A DNA stretch of 18,279 nucleotides, taken from Pseudomonadota bacterium (GTDB lineage: Bacteria; Pseudomonadota; Gammaproteobacteria; Acidithiobacillales; Acidithiobacillaceae). Under the pieces are notes generated by a model. The model made no database searches, was not told where the DNA came from, and saw nothing but the letters and a program-made list of their open reading frames with translations. The stretch lies in NCBI GenBank assembly GCA_021840785.1, contig JAKBXD010000016.1:988-19266 (forward strand), given 5' to 3'. A program made the position numbers and the translations under genes. Within the stretch, counting starts at the first letter, position 1, and every line of letters begins with the position of its first letter. Positions 7,097-14,155 of this stretch are shown one piece after another.

Positions 7097-10000
7097 ACCA
7101 GGGCAGCGGCACAACTTGGCGGGGCGGCTTGCCCAGTCTTTTTACCAATCCAAGATCACTGTGCTGATCATGGTGGCCATCGCCCTGTTCGGGGCTTTGG
7201 CCATGCTCTTCACGCCGCGCCTGTATAATCCTGAGATCGTGGTACCCGCCGCCGAAATTTTCATCATGCGCCCCGGCTCTGACAGCGAGGAGATTCACCA
7301 TCTGGTGATACGTCCGTTGGAAGCCCTGATGGCATCCCTGCCTGGCGTCCATCACACTTTTGGCTATGCCGTCAACGATATGGGCGTGGTCACCGTCGAG
7401 TTTCAGGTCGGTGCCAACGAAGAGAAGAGCCTGCTCGAAGTCTACAACCAACTTAGCCGGAATATGGACAAAATGCCTCCCGGTACGGCGCAGCCGTTGG
7501 TGAAATCCATAGGCGTCAATGACGTCCCGATGATGTCGGTGACCCTGAGCTCCAGTCAGTTGACGCCTTTGGAGTTGCGTCAGGTTGGCGTGCGCTTCAT
7601 GGACCAGTTGCAGAGTGTGCCGGACGTGGCGAACGCCGAGGTGATCGGCGGGAGTCCTCTGGCTATCAATGTCTGGCTAAATCCGGCGAAGCTCTCCAGT
7701 GTCGGCCTGAGTCTGAAAAATATTGAGCAGGCGCTGAAGGGGAGTAATGTCATTCTCCCCGGCGGCAATCTGGTGCATAACAACCAAGAAATTCCGCTGC
7801 GCATCAATGGGGCGCTGGGCTCGGCACGGGGGGTTGGCGATCTCATTATCGGCGATCATGACGGACAACCGATATTGCTGAAAGAGGTGGCACGAGTCGT
7901 AGCAGGCGCCGCAGAAAACAATACCGTGACCAGTGATACCGCCGGGCGTGCCAACCGGATCGGCGTACCCGCGGGTAGCATCATGCCGGCAGTCACCATC
8001 ACCCTCGCCAAGCGTCCGGGGGCCAATGCGGTGACCGTGGGGGATGCGATCAAGGCAAAGCTGGGGCGCCTGGAACGGGAGGCATTACCGCAGGGAGTGC
8101 ATGTTTCCATCACCCGTGATTATGGCGCGCGCGCCGATGACGCCGTCAGCACCCTCTTCGAGCATCTGGGCATCGCTGTCGGAGTGGTCGCCATCATCCT
8201 GATGATTTTCCTCGGATGGCGGGAAGCGGGCATCGTGATTCTGACAGTGCCGCTGACTCTGGGCATCGTGCTGGGCACGGGCTGGCTGCTTGGGCAGACG
8301 ATCAACCGGATTACTCTTTTTGCCCTGATTCTCTCGCTGGGGCTACTGGTGGACGGGGGTATTGTCGTCATTGAAAACATCCATCGCCACCTGCATGACT
8401 GCGGTAAGGATGGTTTTGCCCGCTGTATCATCAATGCCAGCAATGAGATTGGCAATCCGACGAATATCGCGACGTTGGCGGTCATCCTCGCCTTTGTGCC
8501 CATGGCTTTCGTGACGGGAATGATGGGACCCTTCATGTTGCCCATCCCCATTTTTGTGCCTATTGCGATGGTGGCATCGGTGCTGCTCGCTTATACGGTG
8601 GTGCCGTGGGGGGCTTACCGTTTCCTGGGCGGCAAAGCGGGCAGGCAGGCGGACAGTGAGGGCGGCGTGCATGCGGCGCGGCCGGATGCCCTGCAGCGGG
8701 GATACCTCCGGGTGTTCAAGCCGCTGCTGAAATTCCCGGGGCGGCGCAACCTCTTTTTCATCGTGGTTATGGTGCTGCTCCTGCTGGCGATGCTGATGCC
8801 GATGTGGCAGTTCATCCGCCCCCAAGGTATGAATGGACCCCTCAGTGCGCTTGGCGTCAATCTGAAGATGCTTCCAGAAGGCAATGTCAGCGACTTCATG
8901 ATTCAGGTGGACACCCCTGCAGGGACCGCCCTGGATGAAACCGGGCGGATTACCGAAGCGGTGAGCAATGTGCTCAGTCAGAATCGCTATATCGAAAACT
9001 TCCAGACCTATCTGGGGCGTTCGGCGCCGGTGGATTTCGCGGGTCTGGTGCGTGGTGACCTGATGCGCCAAGGCAGCAATTACGCGCAGATTCAGGTCAA
9101 CCTGGTGCCGCGGGATGAGCGGCCCATGTCCCACACCGTTTCCGTGGAAGTCTATAAGGCACTGCGATCGGTCCGGGAACGTTTCCCGGGTAGTGTCATC
9201 AAGATGTTCGAGGTGCCGCCGGGGCCGCCGGTACGGGCTCAGGTGGTGGCCGAGATCTACGGGCCGGACTATAACAAACTGCGTCAGGTGGCGGGCACGG
9301 TCGAACAGGATTTCCGCAAAGACTATGACATGGTCAATGTGGATGACTCGGTGACGGCTACAGTGCCTGAGTATCTGCTGCATGTGGATCAGCAGAAGGC
9401 GATGCTCGCCGGTGTCGCGCCGGCGCAGGTGGCTGCTCTGGTGCATGACTATGTGGCAGGTACCAGGCTGGCTGCCCTGCATGTGAAAAATGCCCGCGAG
9501 CCGGTGGATATCATGCTTCGCGTGCCTCCAGCGGATCGTGCCTGGCGCCAACAGATCCTCGATTTGCAGGTGCAGAGCCGGAGCGGACAGCAGGTGCCCC
9601 TGGCGAGTATCGTGCAGATCGAGCGGACGACGCTGGCCAAGCCGATTTACGATCGTGATCAACATCCCGTGGTGTATGTGACTGGAGATCTCATGGGCTC
9701 CAGCCCGGTATATGCGGTGTTGTCGCTGAATCACTGGCTGGATGGCAAAACCATCGACGGTGTGCCTCTCAGCACGGGTAATCTGGGCTTTTCGCCAGCG
9801 CAGCCTGATGATGTCACCCATTACCAGATTCTTTGGGGCGGTGATATGCGCCTGACCCTCGATGTATTCCGCGATCTCGGCGCTGCTTTTATTATTGCTC
9901 TGGTATTTATCTATCTGATGCTGGTGGCCTATTACCAGTCTTTCGTGATGCCGGTGATCGTCATGGGCGCTATCCCCATGACGTTGATCGGGGTTTTTCC

Positions 10001-10382
10001 TGGGCACTGGCTGTTGAATACGCCGTTTAACGCCACTTCCATGATCGGGGTTATTGCCCTGGCGGTCGTCGTGGTGCGCAATTCCCTGTTACTGATTGAC
10101 TTCATTATTGATTACCGGCGCCAAGGCTACCCACTGGAAGAGGCGGTGTTGCAGGCCGGTGCGGTGCGTTTCCGTCCCATTTTGCTGACCGCATTGGCCA
10201 TCATGTTTGGCTCTGCCATCATGGTAACCGATCCGGTTTTTGGCGGGTTGGCTGTTTCCTTGATTTTTGGCACTTTCGCCTCCACACTGCTGACATTGAT
10301 CGTGATTCCATTGCTCTATTTCCTCTGGGAACGGCGCTTGGAAAAACAGACACCAAGGAGTTTGATTGCAGATGAATACTGA
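7089..10382 (+). CDS. RND-family efflux pump permease with an unusual proton-relay motif
   Basis: A 1097-residue inner-membrane proton-driven exporter in two halves, each with a long periplasmic part. TM1 is near residues 17-37, followed by the pore-domain start (P-E-I-V-V-P, then RPGSDSEEIHHLVIRPLEALMASLPGV). The TM4 signature reads GLLVDGGIVVIENI (418-431), with Asp422 but Gly at the place of the second Asp of AcrB-like pumps. The TM10 signature reads VVVVRNSLLLIDFI, with Arg997 where AcrB has Lys940. A long loop of about residues 517-548 links the halves. Overall it is nearer hydrophobe/amphiphile pumps than CzcA/CusA, yet carries neither set of motifs exactly. ATG 7089 overlaps the adaptor by 8 bp; an earlier ATG at 7056 would intrude deep into that gene. 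The substrate cannot be deduced from sequence. Confidence 0.9.
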   Translation: MAEPGQRHNLAGRLAQSFYQSKITVLIMVAIALFGALAMLFTPRLYNPEIVVPAAEIFIMRPGSDSEEIHHLVIRPLEALMASLPGVHHTFGYAVNDMGVVTVEFQVGANEEKSLLEVYNQLSRNMDKMPPGTAQPLVKSIGVNDVPMMSVTLSSSQLTPLELRQVGVRFMDQLQSVPDVANAEVIGGSPLAINVWLNPAKLSSVGLSLKNIEQALKGSNVILPGGNLVHNNQEIPLRINGALGSARGVGDLIIGDHDGQPILLKEVARVVAGAAENNTVTSDTAGRANRIGVPAGSIMPAVTITLAKRPGANAVTVGDAIKAKLGRLEREALPQGVHVSITRDYGARADDAVSTLFEHLGIAVGVVAIILMIFLGWREAGIVILTVPLTLGIVLGTGWLLGQTINRITLFALILSLGLLVDGGIVVIENIHRHLHDCGKDGFARCIINASNEIGNPTNIATLAVILAFVPMAFVTGMMGPFMLPIPIFVPIAMVASVLLAYTVVPWGAYRFLGGKAGRQADSEGGVHAARPDALQRGYLRVFKPLLKFPGRRNLFFIVVMVLLLLAMLMPMWQFIRPQGMNGPLSALGVNLKMLPEGNVSDFMIQVDTPAGTALDETGRITEAVSNVLSQNRYIENFQTYLGRSAPVDFAGLVRGDLMRQGSNYAQIQVNLVPRDERPMSHTVSVEVYKALRSVRERFPGSVIKMFEVPPGPPVRAQVVAEIYGPDYNKLRQVAGTVEQDFRKDYDMVNVDDSVTATVPEYLLHVDQQKAMLAGVAPAQVAALVHDYVAGTRLAALHVKNAREPVDIMLRVPPADRAWRQQILDLQVQSRSGQQVPLASIVQIERTTLAKPIYDRDQHPVVYVTGDLMGSSPVYAVLSLNHWLDGKTIDGVPLSTGNLGFSPAQPDDVTHYQILWGGDMRLTLDVFRDLGAAFIIALVFIYLMLVAYYQSFVMPVIVMGAIPMTLIGVFPGHWLLNTPFNATSMIGVIALAVVVVRNSLLLIDFIIDYRRQGYPLEEAVLQAGAVRFRPILLTALAIMFGSAIMVTDPVFGGLAVSLIFGTFASTLLTLIVIPLLYFLWERRLEKQTPRSLIADEY

Positions 10383-10593
10383 ACGTTGGGTACGCGTGAT
10401 TGCCGGCTTTTTTGTGCTGGCAAGTGTGATGTTGGGCGCTCCGGTCAGCCCGATATTTGTGAGTGAGTGGTTCTTGGCATTTACCCTTTTTGTGGGTTTC
10501 AACCTGCTGCAAAGCGGCTTCACCTCCATTTGCCCGCTGGATCGCATCCTGCTGAAGCTTGGAGTGCCGGGTTCCGGAGGCTGCGGACGCTAA
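10372..10593 (+). CDS. DUF2892 (YgaP-type) inner-membrane protein
   Basis: A 73-residue protein with two membrane segments (about 7-23 and 32-48). The pattern RWVRVIAGFFVLASVMLG, then WFLAFTLFVGFNLLQSGFTSICPLDRILLKLG is the DUF2892 signature, the same domain that follows the rhodanese domain in E. coli YgaP. Cys54, in the family's Cys-Pro turn after TM2, and Cys71 near the end are present. AAGGAG (10355-10360) is upstream; ATG 10372 is preferred, while TTG 10366 would add two residues. It overlaps the RND gene by 11 bp and is followed after 3 bp by the membrane rhodanese. The domain is of unknown biochemical function; here it probably works with the rhodanese. Confidence 0.86.
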   Translation: MNTERWVRVIAGFFVLASVMLGAPVSPIFVSEWFLAFTLFVGFNLLQSGFTSICPLDRILLKLGVPGSGGCGR

Positions 10594-10596
10594 GCC

Positions 10597-11022
10597 ATGG
10601 AACATAAAATTCTTTTCTTTATAGAGTCCCAATGGCCGTTGTTGATTGGTGCTGTGGCGCTGATCGTCATGATTTTCAAGGGACCGTTGACACGGAAGGT
10701 GGCGGGTATTCAGGAAGTGGATCCGGTCGCTGCGGTGCAGTTAATCAACCATGAAGATGCCGTAATCATTGATGTGCGCGAGCAGAATGAGTGGTCGCGG
10801 GGACATCTGCCCGGTGCCCGGCACATTCCGCTGGGTGATTTGCCCAAGTATATGCAAGACCTGGAGAAGCACCGCGGCCATCACGTTATCTGCCAGTGTG
10901 CGAGTGGTATGCGTTCGGCGCGTGCCGCAGCCAGCCTGAAAAAGGCTGGTTTTGACAAAATTTATAGCCTGAAAGGTGGAATCAGCGCCTGGCAGAGTGC
11001 CGGATTGCCAGTAGAGAAGTGA
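10597..11022 (+). CDS. Membrane-anchored single-domain rhodanese (YibN-like)
   Basis: A 141-residue sulfurtransferase. The first 28 residues include a membrane helix (WPLLIGAVALIVMIF), and the rhodanese domain follows in the cytoplasm (topology inferred from positive residues FKGPLTRK after the helix). The VIIDVREQNEWSRGHLPGARHIPLG segment (57-80) and the active loop C-A-S-G-M-R-S (101-107), with nucleophile Cys101, are complete. KAGFDKIYSLKGGISAWQSAGLPV is the family's end motif. An extra Cys99 lies two residues before the nucleophile. Rhodaneses carry sulfane sulfur as a cysteine persulfide. In E. coli yibN precedes grxC, as here. The neighbours suggest transfer of persulfide sulfur near the membrane; the donor is unknown. 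Confidence 0.9.
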   Translation: MEHKILFFIESQWPLLIGAVALIVMIFKGPLTRKVAGIQEVDPVAAVQLINHEDAVIIDVREQNEWSRGHLPGARHIPLGDLPKYMQDLEKHRGHHVICQCASGMRSARAAASLKKAGFDKIYSLKGGISAWQSAGLPVEK

Positions 11023-11024
11023 TT

Positions 11025-11306
11025 ATGAAGGGGGCGGCGGTGCGGATGTACGCGACTGGCGTTTGCCCTTATTGTCACAGGGCCGAAGCGCTTTTGCGCA
11101 GTAAAGGCGTCACCCCCGAGATTATTCGGGTGGACCGGGATCCTGCGCAACGCCAGACCATGCAAAAGCTCGCCCACGGGCGGCATACCGTCCCGCAGAT
11201 ATTTATCAACGGTCAGCATGTGGGTGGTTATGATGACATCGCCGCCCTGGATCGCCGCGGGGTCCTGGACTCCTTGCTGCAGGAAGAGGGCTGGGAGCGT
11301 AGATAG
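11025..11306 (+). CDS. grxC: Glutaredoxin 3 (dithiol, CPYC)
   Basis: A 93-residue dithiol glutaredoxin that reduces mixed glutathione disulfides in the cytoplasm. VRMYATGVCPYCHRAEALLRSKGV carries the active site Cys14-Pro-Tyr-Cys17. HTVPQIFI holds the cis-proline Pro57, and GGYDD (67-71) is the glutathione-binding motif. All expected residues are present and length is close to E. coli Grx3. I chose ATG 11025, as a GTG at 11019 would overlap the rhodanese stop; either differs by two residues. Position just after a YibN-like rhodanese mirrors E. coli yibN-grxC. The gap of 2 bp indicates co-transcription. Confidence 0.93.
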   Translation: MKGAAVRMYATGVCPYCHRAEALLRSKGVTPEIIRVDRDPAQRQTMQKLAHGRHTVPQIFINGQHVGGYDDIAALDRRGVLDSLLQEEGWERR

Positions 11307-11335
11307 TACGGTTCAATGTAAAATCGGGGGAAAAT

Positions 11336-11770
11336 ATGACATCCGTTATATTGCTTTGTCCTGCCTGCGGCGCCGTCAATCGGGTGCCCAAAGAGCGTCT
11401 TGGGGAAAACCCCAGGTGTGGCAAATGCCACGCACTGATTTTTCCAGATCACCCCGTTAATCTCAGCGGTAGTCGTTTTTCCGAATATGTTCAGAAAAAC
11501 GAATTACCGGTGCTGGTCGATTTCTGGGCCCCCTGGTGCGGGCCTTGCCGAACGATGGCGCCGCAGTTTGAACAGAGCAGTCGGGCGATGCGTGGGCGCG
11601 TGCTCTTCGCCAAGGTGAATACTGAAGATGAACAGCAAATTGGTGGCCGCTTTCAGATTCGTTCCATTCCCACCATGGTGCTTTTTAAGGCAGGGAAAGA
11701 ACTGGCACGGGTTAGTGGCGCTATGGGTGCGGCAGAACTTCAGCGCTGGCTGGCGGGGCAGGGTGTCTGA
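11336..11770 (+). CDS. trxC: Thioredoxin 2 with N-terminal zinc finger
   Basis: A 144-residue TrxC-type thioredoxin. The N-terminal zinc site uses Cys8, Cys11, Cys28 and Cys31 (two CxxC pairs), followed by the thioredoxin domain with the active site WCGPC (Cys68 and Cys71). RSIPTMVLFKAGKE carries the cis-proline. This is the E. coli Trx2 architecture. It reduces protein disulfides and is typically linked to oxidative or thiol stress in the cytoplasm. A GGGGGAAAAT stretch before ATG 11336 can act as ribosome binding site, and the gap from grxC is 29 bp. It is the last gene of the thiol-redox group. TrxC can reduce persulfides, so it could regenerate the rhodanese or the regulator, which is inference. 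Confidence 0.94.
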   Translation: MTSVILLCPACGAVNRVPKERLGENPRCGKCHALIFPDHPVNLSGSRFSEYVQKNELPVLVDFWAPWCGPCRTMAPQFEQSSRAMRGRVLFAKVNTEDEQQIGGRFQIRSIPTMVLFKAGKELARVSGAMGAAELQRWLAGQGV

Positions 11771-11824
11771 GATTGTTGTCGGGTGCCCCAATATTCCTAA
11801 ATTAAGTAGATAGTAGGGGGGGCG

Positions 11825-13153
11825 GTGGTCAGGAAATTCAGTGAGAGCTCCACGCGGCGGCAGTTCCTGCGACAAGCGGCGCTGGGTGGAGTCTTGCTGT
11901 ATGGCTGGAATGTGGCCGCCGCCGGGCGACTCTGCGCGCTGCGGGTAGGCAGCCACCAACAGGGCGTGCGTTTGGTATTTGATCTGAATCAGCGTTTGAC
12001 CGCTGCGCCGGTGATTCGCAGCGTGGGTGAAGTGCTGCATATTGAATTGCCGGGGATAGAACACGGGCTTGGTCGTCCCGCAGTGCCGACGCTGGGTCCC
12101 CTGCAAGGCGGTGCGGAGATGAATAAAAGCGCCACCGGGTTGGTGCTGCGTTTGCCTTTACGAGAAGCGGTGCGCTGGCGTAGTTTCTCTTTGGGCCCTG
12201 GTAGGGGTGCGTCATACCGCCTGGTGCTGGACTTGATGCCTGTCGCTGGAACTGCGGTGAAATCCCCTCGTGCGCATCCCGTGGGCAGAGCCGGCCGGCC
12301 CATTGTGGTCTGTCTCGATCCCGGTCATGGTGGCCATGATTCGGGCGCCATCGGCGCCAAAGGGACCCGTGAAAAAGATGTGGTGTTGGATGTCGGTTTG
12401 TCGCTGGCCCGACTGATCCGCAGCACCCCCGGAATGCGTCTGGTCATGACCCGTAATACGGATCGCTATGTGCCGCTCATGGCGCGCATGCATTTAGGTT
12501 TTGCTCAGCGTGCCGATCTCTTCGTCTCTATCCATGCCGATGCCTTTCCGGAACGTGCGGTGCGTGGCTCGACGGTATGGACGTTATCAGAAACAGGAGC
12601 GAGTAATGCGGCGGCACGCTGGCTGGCCAAAACGCAGAACGCCGTCGATCCTCTTCTTGGCGACATCCAGTCGGGTGTTCATGATCCCATGCTCAATGCA
12701 GTGCTTATCAATATGACCCAGACGGCGGCGATGAATTCGGCGGTAGCCGCAGCGGATGTCATGATTCGTGGACTGGCCGCAGTGGAGGATTTGCACAATG
12801 CCACCGTGCAACACGCCAATTTTGTGGTGCTGCGTGCCCCGAATGTGCCTTCCATGCTGGTGGAGACCGCTTTTATTTCTAATCCTGAAGAGGAACAACG
12901 CTTGCGCGATCCGGATTTCCGTCGGCTACTCGCGCGCACCATGCATGATGCCATTGTTGCCCATTTTGTGAAGGCGCCACCTGCGGATAGCGCCTGGTCG
13001 GTGACCCGGCATGTGTTGAGCAAAAAGGAAAATCTGGCGGATGTGGCGCAGCATTACGGACTGAGTGTAGAGGCCTTGCGTCTGGCCAATAATCTGCCAC
13101 GCGGAGAGGGGCAGCCCGGAGAACCTCTCCGCGTTCCCATTACGGGAGCTTGA
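11825..13153 (+). CDS. Tat-exported N-acetylmuramoyl-L-alanine amidase (AMIN-amidase_3-LysM)
   Basis: A 442-residue periplasmic zinc amidase that cleaves the bond between N-acetylmuramic acid and L-alanine, helping daughter cells separate. The twin-arginine motif TRRQFLR (10-16) plus hydrophobic segment indicate Tat export. An AMIN domain (about 37-140) targets the division site. The catalytic domain (about 160-383) has LDPGHGG with His168, TREKD with Glu183, SIHAD with His237 and LVETAF with Glu347, so all expected zinc/catalytic residues are present. The C-terminal part (VTRHVLSKKENLADVAQHYGLSVEALRLANNL) is a LysM-type domain. It combines an AmiA/C-like Tat signal with the AmiB-like LysM tail. 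The start is GTG 11825 after a G-rich stretch; no ATG fits. A weak TTGTCG/TAAATT pair with 16 bp spacing precedes it (11776-11803). Confidence 0.92.
   Translation: MVRKFSESSTRRQFLRQAALGGVLLYGWNVAAAGRLCALRVGSHQQGVRLVFDLNQRLTAAPVIRSVGEVLHIELPGIEHGLGRPAVPTLGPLQGGAEMNKSATGLVLRLPLREAVRWRSFSLGPGRGASYRLVLDLMPVAGTAVKSPRAHPVGRAGRPIVVCLDPGHGGHDSGAIGAKGTREKDVVLDVGLSLARLIRSTPGMRLVMTRNTDRYVPLMARMHLGFAQRADLFVSIHADAFPERAVRGSTVWTLSETGASNAAARWLAKTQNAVDPLLGDIQSGVHDPMLNAVLINMTQTAAMNSAVAAADVMIRGLAAVEDLHNATVQHANFVVLRAPNVPSMLVETAFISNPEEEQRLRDPDFRRLLARTMHDAIVAHFVKAPPADSAWSVTRHVLSKKENLADVAQHYGLSVEALRLANNLPRGEGQPGEPLRVPITGA
13099..13134. repeat. 11-bp perfect inverted repeat at the end of the amidase gene
   Basis: Arms ACGCGGAGAGG (13099-13109) and CCTCTCCGCGT (13124-13134) are perfectly complementary, separated by 14 bp, and end 19 bp before the amidase stop codon ends. 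No T-run follows. It could be an mRNA 3' stability hairpin or a chance result within coding sequence (PRGEGQPGEPLRV). Confidence 0.55.
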
Positions 13154-13181
13154 GTCACCATGGCGAGAGTTGGGGCGCTTA

Positions 13182-13190
13182 TGTTATAAC
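13182..13190 (+). promoter_or_regulatory. Extended -10 promoter candidate for the hemolysin III gene
   Basis: TG at 13182-13183, one base, then TATAAC at 13185-13190 forms an extended -10 element 28 bp before ATG 13219. No convincing -35 box is seen, which is usual for extended -10 promoters. It would separate this gene from the amidase. Confidence 0.42.
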
Positions 13191-13218
13191 TGCTTGAGCG
13201 ATATAGAGCGGAACGGTG

Positions 13219-13872
13219 ATGAAACAAGATCTAGATGGTATGGTGCGAGATCAAACCCGCGTCGAGGAATGGATTAACGGCCTGCTGCATGGCGCTGGCG
13301 CAGTCGGCGCACTGTTGGTTTTCATGCTATGGATGGTTGGCGCGGGTCTCCACAGTACCCGTCTTGCGGTAGCCAGTATCAGTATATTTGTGGTCACCAT
13401 TGTGATGCTGTACGGGGCTTCGACCATTTATCATATTCTGCCATCGGGGCGACTCAAAAAGGTCTTTCAGTTGGTGGACCGTTCCGCTATCTATCTTCTT
13501 ATTGCAGGAACTTACACCCCGGTGACGCTGATGGTGCTCCATGACCCGTGGGGCTGGCTTCTGCTGGCACTGGAGTGGGGTCTGGCAGCGCTGGGCATTA
13601 CCCTGCTGGCCGTGGGTGGGGCGCGTGCTCAATCGGTCTCTCTCTGGCTGTATCTCGTCATGGGCTGGCTGGCGATCCTTGCCGCAGTGCCGCTCTATAA
13701 TTCTGCACCTGGCTGGTTTTTATGGTGGCTGGCTGGAGGCGGGCTGGCTTATACCGTGGGTGTCCTCTTTTTCCTGCTGGATCGCTGGAAATATTTTCAC
13801 TCCATCTGGCACATTTTTGTCATCGCGGGTACCGCACTGCAATTCTGGGCGATTCTGCAGTACGCCGGCTGA
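13219..13872 (+). CDS. Hemolysin III / TrhA family membrane protein
   Basis: A 217-residue inner-membrane protein with about seven hydrophobic segments, close to family length. It belongs to the PAQR-like hemolysin III family (YqfA/TrhA). Conserved motifs are EEWINGLLHGAGAVGA at the start, STIYHIL with the conserved Ser and His, DRSAIYLLIAGTYTP, and HSIWHIFVIAGTALQF near the end. These include the His/Asp/Ser residues thought to bind metal in the family. The Bacillus homologue was linked to hemolysis and E. coli YqfA to membrane energetics/lipid balance, so the biochemical activity is unclear. ATG 13219 is chosen; GTG 13216 gives one more residue. It is 65 bp from the amidase and ahead of tRNA-Glu. 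Confidence 0.9.
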   Translation: MKQDLDGMVRDQTRVEEWINGLLHGAGAVGALLVFMLWMVGAGLHSTRLAVASISIFVVTIVMLYGASTIYHILPSGRLKKVFQLVDRSAIYLLIAGTYTPVTLMVLHDPWGWLLLALEWGLAALGITLLAVGGARAQSVSLWLYLVMGWLAILAAVPLYNSAPGWFLWWLAGGGLAYTVGVLFFLLDRWKYFHSIWHIFVIAGTALQFWAILQYAG

Positions 13873-13890
13873 TTGTGCACCTGCTTATTC

Positions 13891-13918
13891 TTGCTTTTCT
13901 GACCAAAGTGCATATAAT
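13891..13918 (+). promoter_or_regulatory. Sigma-70-type promoter for tRNA-Glu
   Basis: TTGCTT (13891-13896) and a perfect TATAAT (13913-13918) with 16 bp spacing end 10 bp before the mature tRNA 5' end. The distance fits a transcript starting within a few bases of the tRNA. Confidence 0.68.
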
Positions 13919-13928
13919 CGGCCCGCTT

Positions 13929-14004
13929 GCTCCCATCGTCTAGTGGTCTAGGACACTGGCCTCTCACGTCGGTAACAGGGGTTCGAACCCCCTTGGGAGC
14001 ACCA
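13929..14004 (+). tRNA. tRNA-Glu, anticodon CTC
   Basis: A 76-nt cloverleaf with acceptor GCTCCCA/TGGGAGC and encoded ACCA end. The D-arm TCGTCTAGTGGTCTAGGACA is typical of bacterial tRNA-Glu. The anticodon loop CTCTCAC gives anticodon CTC (codon GAG), and the T-arm is GGGG-TTCGAAC-CCCC-like. The anticodon stem CTGGC/GTCGG includes two G-U pairs. The trailing CTTTTTCTCTCT right after it may help transcript release, but no extra stem is seen. Confidence 0.95.
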
Positions 14005-14085
14005 CTTTTTCTCTCTGATCGCCCCATTTTGAATGCGCTGAAAGCTGTCTATGCCAGTAGCGTGGCGGTGTGGGTGATTCTTGCC

Positions 14086-14115
14086 TTGCCAAGCCCGCCG
14101 TTGGGCAAGTACCAT
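14086..14115 (+). promoter_or_regulatory. Promoter candidate and hairpin before dapA
   Basis: TTGCCA (14086-14091) and TACCAT (14110-14115) are separated by 18 bp, 40 bp before the dapA ATG. Within the same stretch, CTTGCC (14085-14090) and GGCAAG (14104-14109) form a six-pair hairpin with an extended partial stem. The rest of the 14005-14155 gap shows no gene. Confidence 0.35.
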
Positions 14116-14155
14116 CCCTAGCAGAAAAGGCATGGGTTAAAGCGGGAGCTGGATC

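Noticed and set aside
8343..10007. 554-codon open frame on the minus strand
   Set aside because: It lies wholly opposite the RND pump gene, is rich in His/Arg/Gln as expected from the complement of GC-rich codons, and shows no known domain.
4034..11770. Heavy-metal (Czc/Cus) or arsenic resistance operon
   Set aside because: The repressor lacks metal/arsenic motifs, the adaptor has no metal-binding extension, and no arsenate reductase, ArsB or small metal chaperone is present. Metal export cannot be fully excluded.
13927..14121. Small open frame across tRNA-Glu
   Set aside because: It reads through the tRNA cloverleaf; the RNA gene with its promoter explains the sequence.
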